Shown in pieces: positions 10,917 through 23,445 of a stretch of DNA of 64,000 nucleotides; position 1 is the first letter of the stretch, and the number at the start of each line of letters is the position of its first letter. The notes beneath the pieces were generated by a model. It had not been told where the DNA came from, made no database searches, and was given only the letters and a program-made list of their open reading frames with translations. Source of the DNA: Glandiceps talaboti (lineage: Eukaryota; Hemichordata; Enteropneusta; Spengelidae); contig NC_135553.1 of the NCBI RefSeq assembly GCF_964340395.1, positions 25,661,449 through 25,725,448 of the forward strand. The letters run 5' to 3'. A program made the position numbers and the translations under genes.

Positions 10917-13900
10917 ATGCAGACCGCAGCCTCGTTGTTGGACGAGTTAATGGGAAGAGATCGTAATCTCTTACCCAATGAAAAAGTTCAAGAAATAAGC
11001 TGGGATTCGCCAGGGGTATGTATAGTGTATTTTGAAGCAGCTATTGCTTAATTTTACGTTTCGTGTTTTATCTCAAAACGTCATGTGCATGTGCGCGGAC
11101 GCCATTTTGAGCTTTGTGATGTATGTACCACTGCACTTTCACATTCCAAGTGAGCATAGCTGTTTGTCGACTCGTCTTTTCTGCAGATTAATTAATGTAT
11201 TCCGTACAGTGAACAATGAGGAGTAAAATACAATCACGTCATTACACCCTATTAGCTTCGCGTCACGATGTTGAACGAAGCTAGCAACAGCATTATGAAA
11301 ATCCCACGCAGTACACTACTACTAGTACTACTACATTGTTATAGTACTGCGTGTAGAAGTGTAGAAGTAATACCCGAGACAGTGAGAGCTACACCAAGCA
11401 CCAGTGTAAATTTGTCACACTTTCAGGAATAAAAAGTTGTAAGTCATATTACATGTAAAACATAGTGCAAAATGTGGGCAACTAGGCAAGACATCCCCCT
11501 GTACTTACGTGAGAAAAGAAAACTGGGTAAATAACTAGTATTCACTTTGTCATATTGTGTGTGAGTAATTGTAAACATGTGCATAGGATTAAAAGTGCTT
11601 TAATAAAAGTTAAAGGGGAACAAAGGCAAGACTTGATTTCATCATAGCTGCTTTAGTTGATCTCTCTGGTTAGTCACTCAAAATCTCTAAAAAAAATAAA
11701 AATATTCAAATCAGCCATGAACAGTCCTGCTATACACTGGTTTAGGGAATTATGGGTATATAAACAAGGAAGGTGCTTCATTAAGAATGCTTTTGTCACC
11801 AGAACCCATATCCATTAGTCTGGCTATTGCTTATACCTCTGTCATATGGAAATGAAAATTCTAAGATGCCATGTCCCTGTAATGTGTGTACATACTGATT
11901 CATTTAAATAAGTCAAACTAGTTGTCATTGTAGAAAGGACTGCACACTCAGATAGCCCAGGCTATTGGGTGAAATTTTCAATATGTTATCAGTTTTGACA
12001 ATGTAATCACAACAAGCTGTTGATGCAAGGGCTAGAGAGGTATGACCAGCTAACAATGCATCTCAAAGTGCTGTAAACAGGCTAATACCATGGTAGGAAG
12101 ATTTTCAATTTTCAGGGTACACCTGTAATATAACCTTTTTTGTGTGTCTTCTAGGTATGCAAGTATTATCTTGTTGATTTCTGTCCACATGAGTTGTTTA
12201 TAAACACAAGGTCAGACCTAGGTAAGTACTGAACTTTGGTTAAGTTTAGTGAACATTTATGTCTGAATACACAAATATTTAATGTCAGAAAATGATGGAG
12301 ATTCAAATAACAATCGGTGTACATTTATCCATCGTTACAAAATGTTTGAATCACATGGACAATACATTAAAACTACATGAGTTGAGTTACAAACATTTAA
12401 TCAGTTTGTTCCGTCTTTTAATACAGAAGAACTGTAAAAGGTTAAACAACGCAGTTTCACTGAAATTTCCTGTGTGAAATTTCTTTGTATGTAAAGACTT
12501 CTTATTACATACATCATGACATGTATGATAGGTGATTTAGTATGGTAACATTTACAGAATCCCAATACACTTGGTTCATAATGTATGAGAGGTAAACCCA
12601 TACAAATGGGAGAACTTTCATTGATTCTACTGTTTATTGTGCATAACACACAATTCTTGTTACAGAAACGTCCCAGAGGAAATTAACAAAATAGCCAGAA
12701 AATGACATTGATTTGTCTACTGATGCTTAATGTTATTAATTGTTTAAATACTTGAATCACACAGGTCCTTGTGAAAAAATACATGATGATTCATTAAGGA
12801 GAGAGTAAGTATTAAGAGATATTTAAAATCATCCCCATGTCTTTGACAACTTGACACATGAATACAAACCTGGTGCACATGGAGGCATTAGGAGCCTGTT
12901 GAAGGTAGTTGGAAGCCATTTTGAGGCAAATGTCCCCTACCAGCTGGCTCCATACTGCCTCATAGACACCATGTTCATATCCGGCCCATCTCTGAAATTG
13001 GCCAGACCAGTATTGCCCTTTGTCATATCCAGATATTACCTTCTACCATATCCAAATGTAGAAAATAGAGATAGCAGTGTTTTGTTGCTATGAAACAAAT
13101 AACAATATTGGTTCCCTGTGAAGACACCATGGGCTGATCGTTATTAGTGACCTTCCCATGTTTATAAAACGCAGGAAGAAAAACTTGCCCATTTTCCCCG
13201 TGTCAATATGCAGATTTGGTGCATAACTTGACCTTGTAATGTGCAGATATTTCACCGACATATTCAGTCTTATCCATTGTGCTCAACTAAAGTCATTCAC
13301 AGTACCAGTGTGTTGTTTATAAATTGTATTTATAGCAATGTGTAGGAGGCTGTTAGCAATGATATGGGTTGCTTGTAAAAGTAATCAAAAGATTAATGTA
13401 CTTGTCAAAATGTATAAAATAAAATTCACTATGATCTGTCATTGGATATTGGAAAACATGTTGACTGCACTCTTGCTGTCTTGTCAATTGAGATGATGTA
13501 GAGAACAAAATCTTCTAGATAAGAAAATCAGTCTGTTACAAAAAGTGAAAATGATTGAAAAACTTTTGGAATTTTTAAATATGTAAACCCTGTTATTTAT
13601 AATATGGTTTGTTTTTTGATAGTTATGAAAGAAGTGCCAGACGTGGTAAAGTTGGGTACGATGAAGATTTCTTACACTATCTGCAACAAATCATGGCAGA
13701 TGTCGACAGACGAATTCGTCGTGGTCATGCTCGTCTTGTTATTCCTCCAAGCATGGGTGGGAAAGGTCCCAACACGGGTGGTATGTCCAAGAATGATGAG
13801 AAGATTTCTGTGTTGACAGACAGAATCAATGGTCTCGTAGAACAAATTGAAGAACTAGGAAATGAAGGCAAAGTAGAGGAAGCTCAGGGTGTAATGAAAC

Positions 13901-16900
13901 TCCTGGACCAGCTGAAAGAAGAACGAGAACAACTTAGTAATGTAAGTACTTTCTACATTACTAATTTACTAGCTTCTGATAGATTCATTTTACTACAGCC
14001 ACTAAGTTCATTACCAGAGAAAACTTCTGCATTTTCTCCGAGTGAAGTGAATCAGAAATTAGAATAAGCAAATGTCCATGGTATTTCTGTCTTGAAAACA
14101 ACTATGAGTATAGCTATATGCTTCAATACTTGGGACCTGAAATAACATTTTACCAGATGCTAGAGGGTCAAAATACATTGACTTACTCTGATGTGCACCT
14201 ATAGTAAAGTTGAGTGGAAGTCATGATGTCAACCAAGAAATAGAATATAGTTTCTATGACACACCTAGGAAGTGAAATTTTATTTCAGGTAATGGGAGTT
14301 ACAGTTAGAAAGAACGAGTACGTTGTTCTGTGTTTTGTGGGTTTTTTTAAAATTAGCATCGTGCAGTGTAATTAACCGAGTCCTTCTGTACCCATTTCAG
14401 AGTATGAACAGTATTGGAGCTCAAGAGAAACAAATGGAAGTATGTGAAGTTTGTGGAGCATTTCTTATTGTAGGCGATGCACAGTCAAGGGTTGACGATC
14501 ACCTGATGGGTAAACAACACATGGGATATGCCAAGATCAAAGCTACTATTGAAGAACTCAAGGTTAGTAAAAAGTCACATTTCCCTGTCTGAAACTTAAT
14601 TTGCTTGATTATTTCCATCATAAAATCCTAATAACTTAAAGTAACAAAAGAGCAGTGTTATAGTTATCGACTTCTCTTGTGATGGAAGAAAGTCATTGCT
14701 TAGAACCTACAACTCTATAGGTGTGAAGCTTGGAGAGAATCCCGATAATTGCATCAAATACTGTATGATGTGTAGTCATAATTTCAGTACCACTGTCAAA
14801 GAAACATGAAAATGAATTCCCACTTGTGTGTCAAGGAAATAGATTAAGTTTGTAGTTTTAAACCTGATCCACTGCCTTCCATTCAGTTAAGTGGTCCTGT
14901 AGGTCCAGAGATGAGAGAGACTTACAGTTGCCCAGGTGTCTACACTTTCATTAATTACTTCGAGCTAAATCAATCTCATTGTCCCAATTACAAGAAGTCA
15001 AATTATTGTCATTCTTGCAGAACAAAAATCGTAAACTGGATGAAGAGAAGGAGCAAGAAAGACAGCAAGAAAGAGAGAGCAGAGAAAGGGAAAGAGAGAG
15101 GGAACGAGAAGAGCGAATGAGAAAAGTTGAAGAAAAGGAACGTGAAAGGAGGAGAGAGAGGGAAAAGGAAAGGGAACGAGAAAGGCACAGGGAAAGACGA
15201 CGTTCAAGATCAAGAGAAAGGAGACGACATAGGAGTAGATCGAGAGAGAGACGTTCTCGAAGTCGGGAAAAGAAACGAAGAAGTAGAAGCCATGAACGAG
15301 GAAGAGATAGAGACCGAGACAGAGACAGAGATAGAGACCGAGATAGAGATAGAAACAGATATAGAGACAAAGACAGAGACAGGGACAGAGAGAGGTAAAG
15401 TGGCATGTGGTACAATGTATAGAAGTGACATTTTGTACTATTTGACAGGGTTGTCCAATCCTGTAATGATGAAATTGAGATGCATTGCCTCAACTATATT
15501 TCGATATTGAAGATCAGTTCACTCGTAAAAACTGTCATTTTGTTTGTCTGTGTGCATGGTACTGTCATTTGTGTTTGTATGTGTGCATGGTACTGTCATT
15601 GTGTTTGTGAGTATGTGTGCATGGTACTGTCATTGCGATTGTGAGTATGTGTGCATGGTACTGTCATTGTGTTTGTGCTCGGTTCTCCATTGTTTTTACA
15701 GGATCGTATACATGTAAGCTGTTATTGTAGTCCACATTTAGTTCTGTGTAATGTCTGACATTGTGTTTTGTTATGCCTCTAACAGAGACAGAAGAAAACG
15801 TTCCAGAAGTCGTGAAAAATCACATTCTCGTAGTAGGAGAAGTGAGTCAAGGTCACATAGTGAGGATCGCAAGCATTCCAAAGGTATGGTGGATTTAGTA
15901 TCTCTACATCAAATATACTGAAGTAACTGTAGGCAGCCAATCCATCAGCAATGCGTTCCAGAATAGTTAACCAGATTTTCAAACTTGGTTCCAATCACTC
16001 TGATTAAAATCTGGTGTGGTGTAAGTGGCTAGATGTCTTTACTTACTTCTATTTCCATCTTGTTTTGTCGTTTGTTTTGTTCTGGGTGACCACCGCCTTC
16101 CCACATCTAACCCTGTGTAATAGAAAATCTTGTTTGAATCTCGCGCTTTTGAGTAGCCAATCAGGATGAGCGTTACGTTTGCAGCTGAGCACACGAGAAA
16201 TTGAAGAAAAAACCCCCAAATGTACACATGGAAGATGGTGTTGATGACGACCTGGCGGTGGCAGCGGCATCTCTCCAAACAATTTTGAAAGAAGCGTGCT
16301 GATTGGTTGAAGAAACCTTTCAAGATCCTTGAGATTCAAACGAGATTTCCTATTACACAGGTCAGATGTGGGAAGGTGGCGATCACTAAGAACAAAACAA
16401 ATGACTCAAAATGATGGAAATAGAGGTAAATAAATACATCTAGCCACTTTCACCACTTTGGATTTTAATTAGATGGGGTTCCAATGGTCCTGAAAAATAC
16501 CACTTTTGATCAAATTTACTAGTAAAAATTTGTATTATTATTGTTCAAGATCAGACTGCAATCATTTCTGCTACAACATACTGTGTCTTTGCTAAGGTTG
16601 GAAACCCTGGTAACAGAAAGGGGGAAATCTGGTAATACTAGAATTAGTTTCCCCAACATTGTGTCATAATGTAATAACTTTAAAATGTGCCTGGGGAACT
16701 CAGGTAGATTTTACCTACTTACTGCACTTAGCAAAAAACACTGAACATGTCATCTTGTGTTTTTTGTTTCCAAAAGAGAGGACAAGTGAAAGTCCAAGGA
16801 AGGAGATGGTACATGAAGAATACAGGGATGGGGAAATGGAAACAGAGAAGATAGAAGACAGGAATGATCATAGAGAAGGTGACTGATTTTCAAGTGAAAG

Positions 16901-18676
16901 GTGAGTGTTTGGTGCATAGTCCCTGTAGGACCACCATAGTGTCCTACAAAAAACATTCACAGGTGAGTGGATCTGTTGCTAGCTTGGAAAAAAAAGGAAA
17001 GGGTCATAAACTGAAACTGTCAGTTACCAGAACTGCAATATTAGTTTACTATATTGGTTGGAAAAAAATATAGTCATAAACTACAACTGTCAGTTATCAG
17101 ATCTGAAAAATTTGTTTGTTAAATTGGAACTGAAGTTACCAAAAAAAGACAATTCTCGATTTCCAATTCTTTGGTTTGATTTTGAGAATCCAGACTAGAG
17201 ATTCAAACAGATAGTAGAGAACATGTTAATTAGTCAGGAAAGTAGATGGCGTTGTCATATGTTAATTAGTCAGGAAAGTGAACATGAACAGATACTTTGC
17301 AAGTCTCCAGTATGCAGTGCAAGTTCAAATACCAACAATTTTCTTAAGTGTGGTCAGCCAGCACCAAAGAACCTTGAAAAGTGTTATGGCACCATAACTT
17401 CTTGCATTATACTGTTGCATTGTGTAAAACAAAAGATGTCCCACCAATTTACCATGAACAGTGATATCAGTTATTAGGTAGTTTTACAAAATAACTATAC
17501 CAAGATCTTTATAATTTTCCAGTGCTTTTCACTTTCCTATCCAAAGTTTTGTTTGAAATATGTGTTAAGAAATAGGTAGTAGTACAGTAATACTAATTGA
17601 TGTGGCACATTGGGTGAAATGATGAATACATCAAGATAAATTACTTGGTGATTTTGAAGCTTTTCACTATCTGTCCAAACTTTTAATATAGTATAGAATA
17701 TACATGGCAAGCCAAAGTAGGTATAGAGAGGAAACTCTACATTTTGAATATCACAACATTCAGTTCATTGTGTATGTGAGTGACGAAAGGTGAAAATGTG
17801 CGTAGCACATCACCAATGTTATTGGTGGTGGAGCATATAACTAAAAGATTTGATTCCGCAATAAAAAATTGTTATCATAAAACTAAAACCAATTGTGTAA
17901 GAATGCTAGTACATCATCAGTTTTGTTGAAGTGTGATTTGTATGATGTTTGAACCATTTCTGGTTTCCTCAACAACAACAACAAATGAGTACAATTTATG
18001 GTATTGCTCAAGACAATGGCAGTGTGAAATGTGTATGTGTGTATATGCAATACAAACCCTGTGTTGAAGATCTATAACTGATGCCATAAATTCTACAAAC
18101 ATTTATACAAAGAACTGTTATGTAAAAGCCAAGTTTGTGTTGATTCGCAAATAACAACGAAGACGTTGAGGAAAAGGCGGCTTGTAAATAAATGTGGTTT
18201 CAGGTGATATGCGGAGCACCAATATGAACAACAGGACACCTCATAACAGGTATTCCTTACAAGTGGTCATTGCGTAGCTGTCAAGCATGGGTACATCATT
18301 TTTCAACTTCACTTTTATTTCTCTTTAATTTCAAGACTTATTTGATAAGTTTCAAGAGTGAATTCTAAAAGTCAAAGTCTAGTCAATTGATTTTTTTAAC
18401 GAGAAGATAAATATTAAGTTCTCTATGTTGGATTTCATGGTTTTTGGAGTTGAAAATGCTTTTACTTTTTTTTGGGTAGTTTTTCATTGTACCATTTACA
18501 CTGAACAGTTTACTTATGTGCACCGACTCTGATATAAAGTTTATGGACAATTACACTTTTTGTTGATTTAATATAAATCTGCACCTTGTCCAGCTAAGAA
18601 GACTCTGAATATGTACTAAAACTGTTTTTGTGTTTTCTTCTGTGTCAATCTTGTTCGTTTGAACAGGTCAAGCTAA
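10917..18676 (+). CDS. LUC7L3: LUC7L3, Luc7-like U1 snRNP-associated splicing factor
   Basis: Ten coding exons: 10917-11015, 12155-12221, 12765-12804, 13623-13941, 14401-14562, 15021-15394, 15786-15883, 16777-16878, 18204-18249 and 18667-18676 (1317 bp, 438 aa; the human protein is about 432 aa). All introns are GT-AG and in phase. The N-terminus (SLLDELMGRDRNL) matches the Luc7 family. Zinc finger 1 is CCCH (C35, C43, C58, H62). A helical stretch follows (residues 127-172, with QIEELGNEGKVEEAQGVMKL). Zinc finger 2 is C2H2 (C190, C193, H209, H215) inside MEVCEVCGAFLIVGDAQSR. From residue 230 it is an Arg/Glu-, then Arg/Ser- and Arg/Asp-rich tail (RS domain). Luc7 proteins bind U1 snRNP in the nucleus and influence 5' splice-site choice; the RS tail usually drives speckle localisation. 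Exons 9 and 10 are very short and begin GDMRS, like the GDTQSN ending I recall for human LUC7L3. An upstream ATG at 10909 is out of frame and its short ORF overlaps the start. Confidence 0.96.
15531..15682. repeat. ~35-bp tandem repeat in LUC7L3 intron 6
   Basis: About four copies of a 33-36-bp unit with core GTGTGCATGGTACTGTCATT between exons 6 and 7 of LUC7L3. Confidence 0.85.
15996..16476. mobile_element. 481-bp DNA transposon with ~150-bp TIRs and 9-bp TSD (Mutator-like)
   Basis: Flanked by direct 9-bp repeats GGTTCCAAT (15987-15995 and 16477-16485). The left end (ATTAAAATCTGG) and the inverted right end (ATTAAAATCCAA) start long inverted repeats. Matching blocks on both arms include AAGTGGCTAGATGT, CTATTTCCATC, TTCCCACATCT, TGTGTAATAG and TTTGAATCTC, spanning about 150 bp per arm. 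Long TIRs with a 9-bp duplication are typical of Mutator-like elements. No transposase is present. The ~180-bp core is GC-richer and has a 24-codon plus-strand ORF at 16228-16302 beginning MEDGVDDDLAVAAAS. It sits in LUC7L3 intron 7. The superfamily call is an inference from TSD size and TIR length. Confidence 0.75.
16580..16743. mobile_element. ~165-bp MITE, single-copy relative of 6467-6874
   Basis: The ends CTGTGTCTTTGCTAAG and CTTAGCAAAAAACACTG are inverted relative to each other. The interior has GAAACCCTGGTAACAGAAAG, TAGTTTCCC and GGTAGATTTTACCTAC, matching the array element in ANKRD40 intron 1. It lies just before LUC7L3 exon 8 (16777). Confidence 0.7.
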
Positions 18677-18980
18677 TACAAAAATGGAATATTAACCAGG
18701 AAATTGGACGGATTGGAACATCAGGAAGACTGACGTCATGTCATCATGCTGACATCAACAGTTAGAAAAAAGACAAGGTGAACCTTAGGTATATTGCATT
18801 ATCCTTGATTGAACTGTTCCACCAGTCAGTTTTGTTTTCAAATTTAGTCAATCATTTTCCTACTTTTTAACACGTAGATCAGACAAAATTCAGGGTAGTG
18901 TTGCTTTCTTAGATAGTATTGATAGCATTGGCTTTGAAATTGAAACCTATAGTAATCATCACTTCATTCTGACTTCAAAT

Positions 18981-18986
18981 AATAAA
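18981..18986 (+). terminator. Candidate LUC7L3 polyadenylation signal
   Basis: First AATAAA after the LUC7L3 stop, about 305 bp downstream. A second hexamer lies at 19807-19812, so a longer 3' UTR is possible. This is inference only. Confidence 0.4.
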
Positions 18987-21900
18987 TTATGCAAACATTT
19001 TCACACCATTCATTTTATCCAGAATCCAGTTTGACTACATTTGAATACTGGTAGATGACAGATTTTATTGCAGACATTTCCAAATTCCAGGATTTATCAA
19101 TCATATCAGATTAATTTCCCACCATACTTTATGAACTTTTTGAACAATTCTCTCGGATTGCTATTGTTTTCCCATCAAATCTTATGATTATAGGAAGAGT
19201 AAATCACTTGCCCACAACAAAGGGTTGGGTTTCAATTAGTACATATTAACACTGTCTGCAGTTTTAGTTTTGATAAAAATGAGTTTGTGCCAGAGGGCTT
19301 CAGTCATCATAGCTAGATCTAGATGTTCTTAGTAGTGACTACTTGCTTGTCATTTTCCATATTACTGACACAATGTAGAATCTGGCATTTTCATGTCTTC
19401 TTTTAACTGTAAGTAGACAATCTATTAGCAGTCTTAGAGGTCATCAATCTAGCCAAGTCACTGGTAGATAGAATTTTATACGAGACAAATCAAACTCCAT
19501 GGACCTTTTCAGTGAAGCCTGCCCTCTAGTGGTACAACAAAGCTTCTGTTTCAACATATTGAGTGAATCAGTTTGAACAGTAGAATGTCTCAATAAATAC
19601 CAGTAAAGTAGATGTTTCAGTAGAATAATGTGTGTTTCAATATTAGTGTTTCCCTTGGGAAAAAAATTTGTAACCAAAATTTACATGACAAGGTGTGTTA
19701 TGTAAGTCACCACTTTTCATTTCAAGAAGCATTACAGTACTTGTCACTAGAGGGCAGTATAATTAGAAAGTGTCTTCACAAAATGCCAATATCATTATAT
19801 TAATGAAATAAATTTGGACAGAGTTACCTTTTTCATAGAATGAACTGGACAGTGGGTGTAACTGTCTTGGTAGATATACTACATGTAGACAACATATCAG
19901 ACTTAACAGTTACTGGACATTGGTACATTTTTGTTGTAGTATCTCAAGGTATGTGACTCCTTGTTCAAGTTGTATTCTTTGATTTCTTTTCTTTCCATAG
20001 AAATGTTATTAGATGCCATTGCTGTGGAATTAAAGTAGTAATATTTTAGAAACTAACTTGGATATCTCATCTATTGTTTGTGTGTGTGTGTGTGTGCATG
20101 AATGCATGCATGTATGTTGTGTATGTATTTATGTATGTATTTATGCGTAATGTATGTATGTCTCTGTGTGTATGTCTATATGGGTGGGTATGTACGTATA
20201 ATTTATGTATATGTGCATATGTGCATGTCGCAAATGTGAAACAGTTCAGATTCTCATCAAATTACTCGCTGAAAATGAAATGAAACAAAGCACTTAAGCC
20301 GTGTGTGGTGTTATCCAATTCTCATTTCAAGTTACTGTAACAGTTGTATGGCAATAGACGTATCAAATTGTCAAAATTGAGATCTATCAGATCTATATTT
20401 TTTGTCTCCCGTGTATATTTGCCCTCCTCCCATCCCCAGAATCTGACACCACTTGATCTATCCTTGTGAAGCCTTTTTCCAAAGCTGTAAATGTTTTTCC
20501 TGTATTGAGACAGACAGCCAGCCAACCATCTCTTTCAGTAAAACATGTGATTAAAAGAGTGGGTATTGTGTACACCTTGTTAGATGATCTCGAGTTTTGT
20601 CTCACCCAACACATGATTGGCAATATGCCTGGTGATTCAGTATTGAAACCTAGAATATTATTGCTACCTTGTATGTCGTCAGTTTCATATGGCAATGTTT
20701 ACTTTGATGTCATGTTTTAACCTGTGATTTGCTGCCCTTGACTGTTTGCCTATGCCAAGTCATCAATATTCATTTTGTCCATATATTTCACATCAAGTGG
20801 AGACACTCCTGACATATCATCTGACCCCCCCCCCCCCACACACACACACACACACATAGACATCCAGTAATAATTTATAGCTGATTCTTCATGAAAGAGA
20901 AATATTGAATTGATATTGTTAAGAGTGTTTGCAGTGAGATGACACTGTCTAGATCATCCAATGGCAGGATGTAAAGGGTTTGAGGCTAAGGCCATGAGCA
21001 GAGTTTGTACGAGTACAAGATGTAACATACAATTTGATAATGATGTATACATTACAACCAATGACTAGTACTATTGAGTAGTATATATGTGTAGGCAGTC
21101 TGTAGTTGAAATTATGCTAGAATAAAGCTAGGTAGGTTAGTCAACTATCAATGGGTCTAACTAATTCTGCCCATCAAAATGCTGTAGTTGTGTGCATGGT
21201 TTCAGGCAAGAAAGAGTGAATTGTAGACTTGAGATGTTGCGTCTCTCCACCCGATGTGTGAGGGCTCCCCGTCATGGAGATTAAGTGAATAGCTAACCAA
21301 TAGCTAAAATGTGAAGATGTCTCTCACAACCTTATATTCTATGTTGTATCAGGCAAGTTGTGTCAGTTAAAGTATTTTTTCTCGACACAGTGTCAGGTAA
21401 TAAAGCAACAATTTGAAAAGCTGGTGTTGTAGGTTTTTTTGTGAATCAATTTTAAGTGTTCCTTTGTTGGTTTTAATAGACAACCTTTACTTTGCCTACC
21501 TTCTTAATGGGTTGCTTCTACCGAGCACCCTCAAGCGGTGACCCTTAGAGGATGTCTGACCCCTGCAACTAGTCAGATCGCATCGGTGTATGTATCAAAT
21601 GTGGACAAAATACTAAATGTACATAAAAATCGGTTAAAATTGATTTAGAAAAAACACCTAGCTTTTCAAATCCTTACTTTAATACATGACACCTTGTAAG
21701 GAAAATATATTTTATTTTATTTTTTAATTCGGAAGTAAACCACAAAGAAAAAAGAAATATTTGTAAACAATTACAAAGGTCTTTTCCAAATCCCCATGTT
21801 CAAATGATGGACATACAGAGGCATTTTTTTCTGATCGAACAAAGGGTATTTATCAAAATTAGCATATCTTTTGTAATTGCCAAAACTACATTTCATGAAT

Positions 21901-22388
21901 GCAAAGTTGCATACAATTTCATGTCGTAACATGCAAGTAGGCTTTATCGAAATCATACAAATGTAACAATCTATATTCTTTCTTTAATCATTTATTTGAT
22001 TTTTGTGTACGACTACTTTGTTTTTATTTTGTGCCTTGCATTCAAATTTTTAATTTAATATTTAAAAGTTGGTGCCTATATATGGGAATGAATAATTGCA
22101 TTTCAATTGGAACTTTTATTACCCACTTCTATGGAGCAAAGTTTAATACCCTTTCCTTCTTTCTCTATTTGACCATTGTAACCTCAGTGTGGTTATAAAG
22201 TTGTTTGAATAATAAGCCATCTCATATTAGGGTGACCGTATTTTTTTTCTTCTCATCATCTGACCCACCCAAATTTTCAGCTCCAAAATCAAAATTAATT
22301 TTTTTTTACGCCAGTGTATTATATTTTGTGGAACAGCGCCCTCTATGGCAAGAATAAGCAAGTGTCTGGACTGTCGACGTTGCCTACC
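18987..22388. other. Intergenic DNA between LUC7L3 and the small ORF at 22389
   Basis: May include the LUC7L3 3' UTR in its first kilobase. It contains a GT-rich run (about 20076-20150) and a C-run with CA repeat at 20827-20855. No splice-bounded coding exon was recognised on either strand. Confidence 0.55.
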
Positions 22389-22535
22389 ATGGCAGCAGCA
22401 ACGATTCTTGTATATGAATATACACCCCAAGAAGATGAACTTAAAACTTTGTTTAAAGTTGTGTTGAGAACATGCCAGTTGTGTAGAGAAGCTGGGAAAG
22501 GGCTTGTTACCAGGAATCCAATAAAAAGAAGATAG
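22389..22535 (+). CDS. Small unassigned ORF (48 aa), possible gene or relic
   Basis: The ATG is in a good initiation context (TACCATGG). The ORF has ordinary protein composition, beginning MAAATILVYEYTPQEDELKT and containing a CxxC (CQLC) and a basic C-terminus (NPIKRR), ending in TAG. It lies between the converging ends of LUC7L3 and WIPI2. I do not recognise a family. No GT donor extends it and no acceptor precedes it clearly, so it would have to be a single-exon microprotein, a first exon I cannot extend, or a transposon or retrocopy remnant. Confidence 0.25.
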   Translation: MAAATILVYEYTPQEDELKTLFKVVLRTCQLCREAGKGLVTRNPIKRR

Positions 22536-23224
22536 AGAGGGGGAAAAGGAGAGGCAGAGAAACATGAACAAGATGTTTCTTTCCCTTCTTTTTTAAATCA
22601 ACAACTGACCGACCCTATACTAGATGCTATGAAAAAGTAATGAGAAACAAAAACAAACAGAGTCACTCTTATTATATGTTCAAGGCAGTGAATGGTATAC
22701 CTTGGCATTGCGTCTTCCACGTGTTTTGACCTAGGCACATACTACCGGGGTAATAATTTGAGACATATGCATAAGGCAAATGAAAAATAAATGTGTGTTC
22801 CTGATAACATGGTCTCTGAGAATAGAGTATTTTTAAAATTTTGTTTTTATTTCATTTTATCTTTTAAATTGATTGCATTTTTGAAAAATATTGCTTGATG
22901 AAATATGTACAGGCATCATTGGGGATAGAAAAATGGACATGCTTGAAGGTCAAGAAGACAAAGAATTTCTTATCTTTTTATTTTAAATGTTTAACGGTCA
23001 GAATAGCTCTGCTGCTTTTTTTTGTAACATAATATGTAGAAGTGGTTCTGCTGTTCAGCTCTTCCACTATGGAGTTTTGTCTTAGCAAAGTAATAAAGTG
23101 GTTAGTGGTTACATATGATGACACACTACAGAACACATTTCACACAGAAAGTTGGCAAAATATTGTACTTTTATATTACAGTCACCATTGTATAAAAATG
23201 CTATTTTTTCCCCTAATTTGCCTT

Positions 23225-23445
23225 GAACAAACTTACATCTGCAAATTCGCAAACAAAATGGCTGCCAGGCAGCCATATCGGATTGTATCACGACGAAAAT
23301 GGATATGCACACCAAATTTCAGGTCAATTGACCATGCAGTTTTAGAGAAGATGAAAATATAAAAGTTGACGGACAGACGACGGACGACAATGGAGAATCA
23401 ATCTAATCCTTAGGCTTTGCTCAGCTGTCACTGACAATGGAGCTA
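23225..23445 (-). repeat. Dispersed element carrying one ~151-bp satellite monomer
   Basis: Contains AAACAAAATGGCTGCCAGGC and TCACGACGAAAATGGATATG, the reverse complement of the monomer that makes up the array at 57790-60300. It is followed by GACGGACAGACGACGGACG and CTTTGCTCAGCTGTCA, a tail common in dispersed repeats of marine invertebrates. It gives a stand-alone relative of the satellite. Confidence 0.75.

Noticed and set aside
12851-13093. 80-aa plus-strand ORF after LUC7L3 exon 3
   Set aside because: Inside intron 3 with no acceptor or donor that keeps LUC7L3 in frame, and exon 3 joins exon 4 perfectly without it.
14951-15493. Minus-strand Ser/Leu-rich ORF of 180 aa
   Set aside because: Exact antisense of LUC7L3 exon 6; its composition is the complement of the RS/RD codons.
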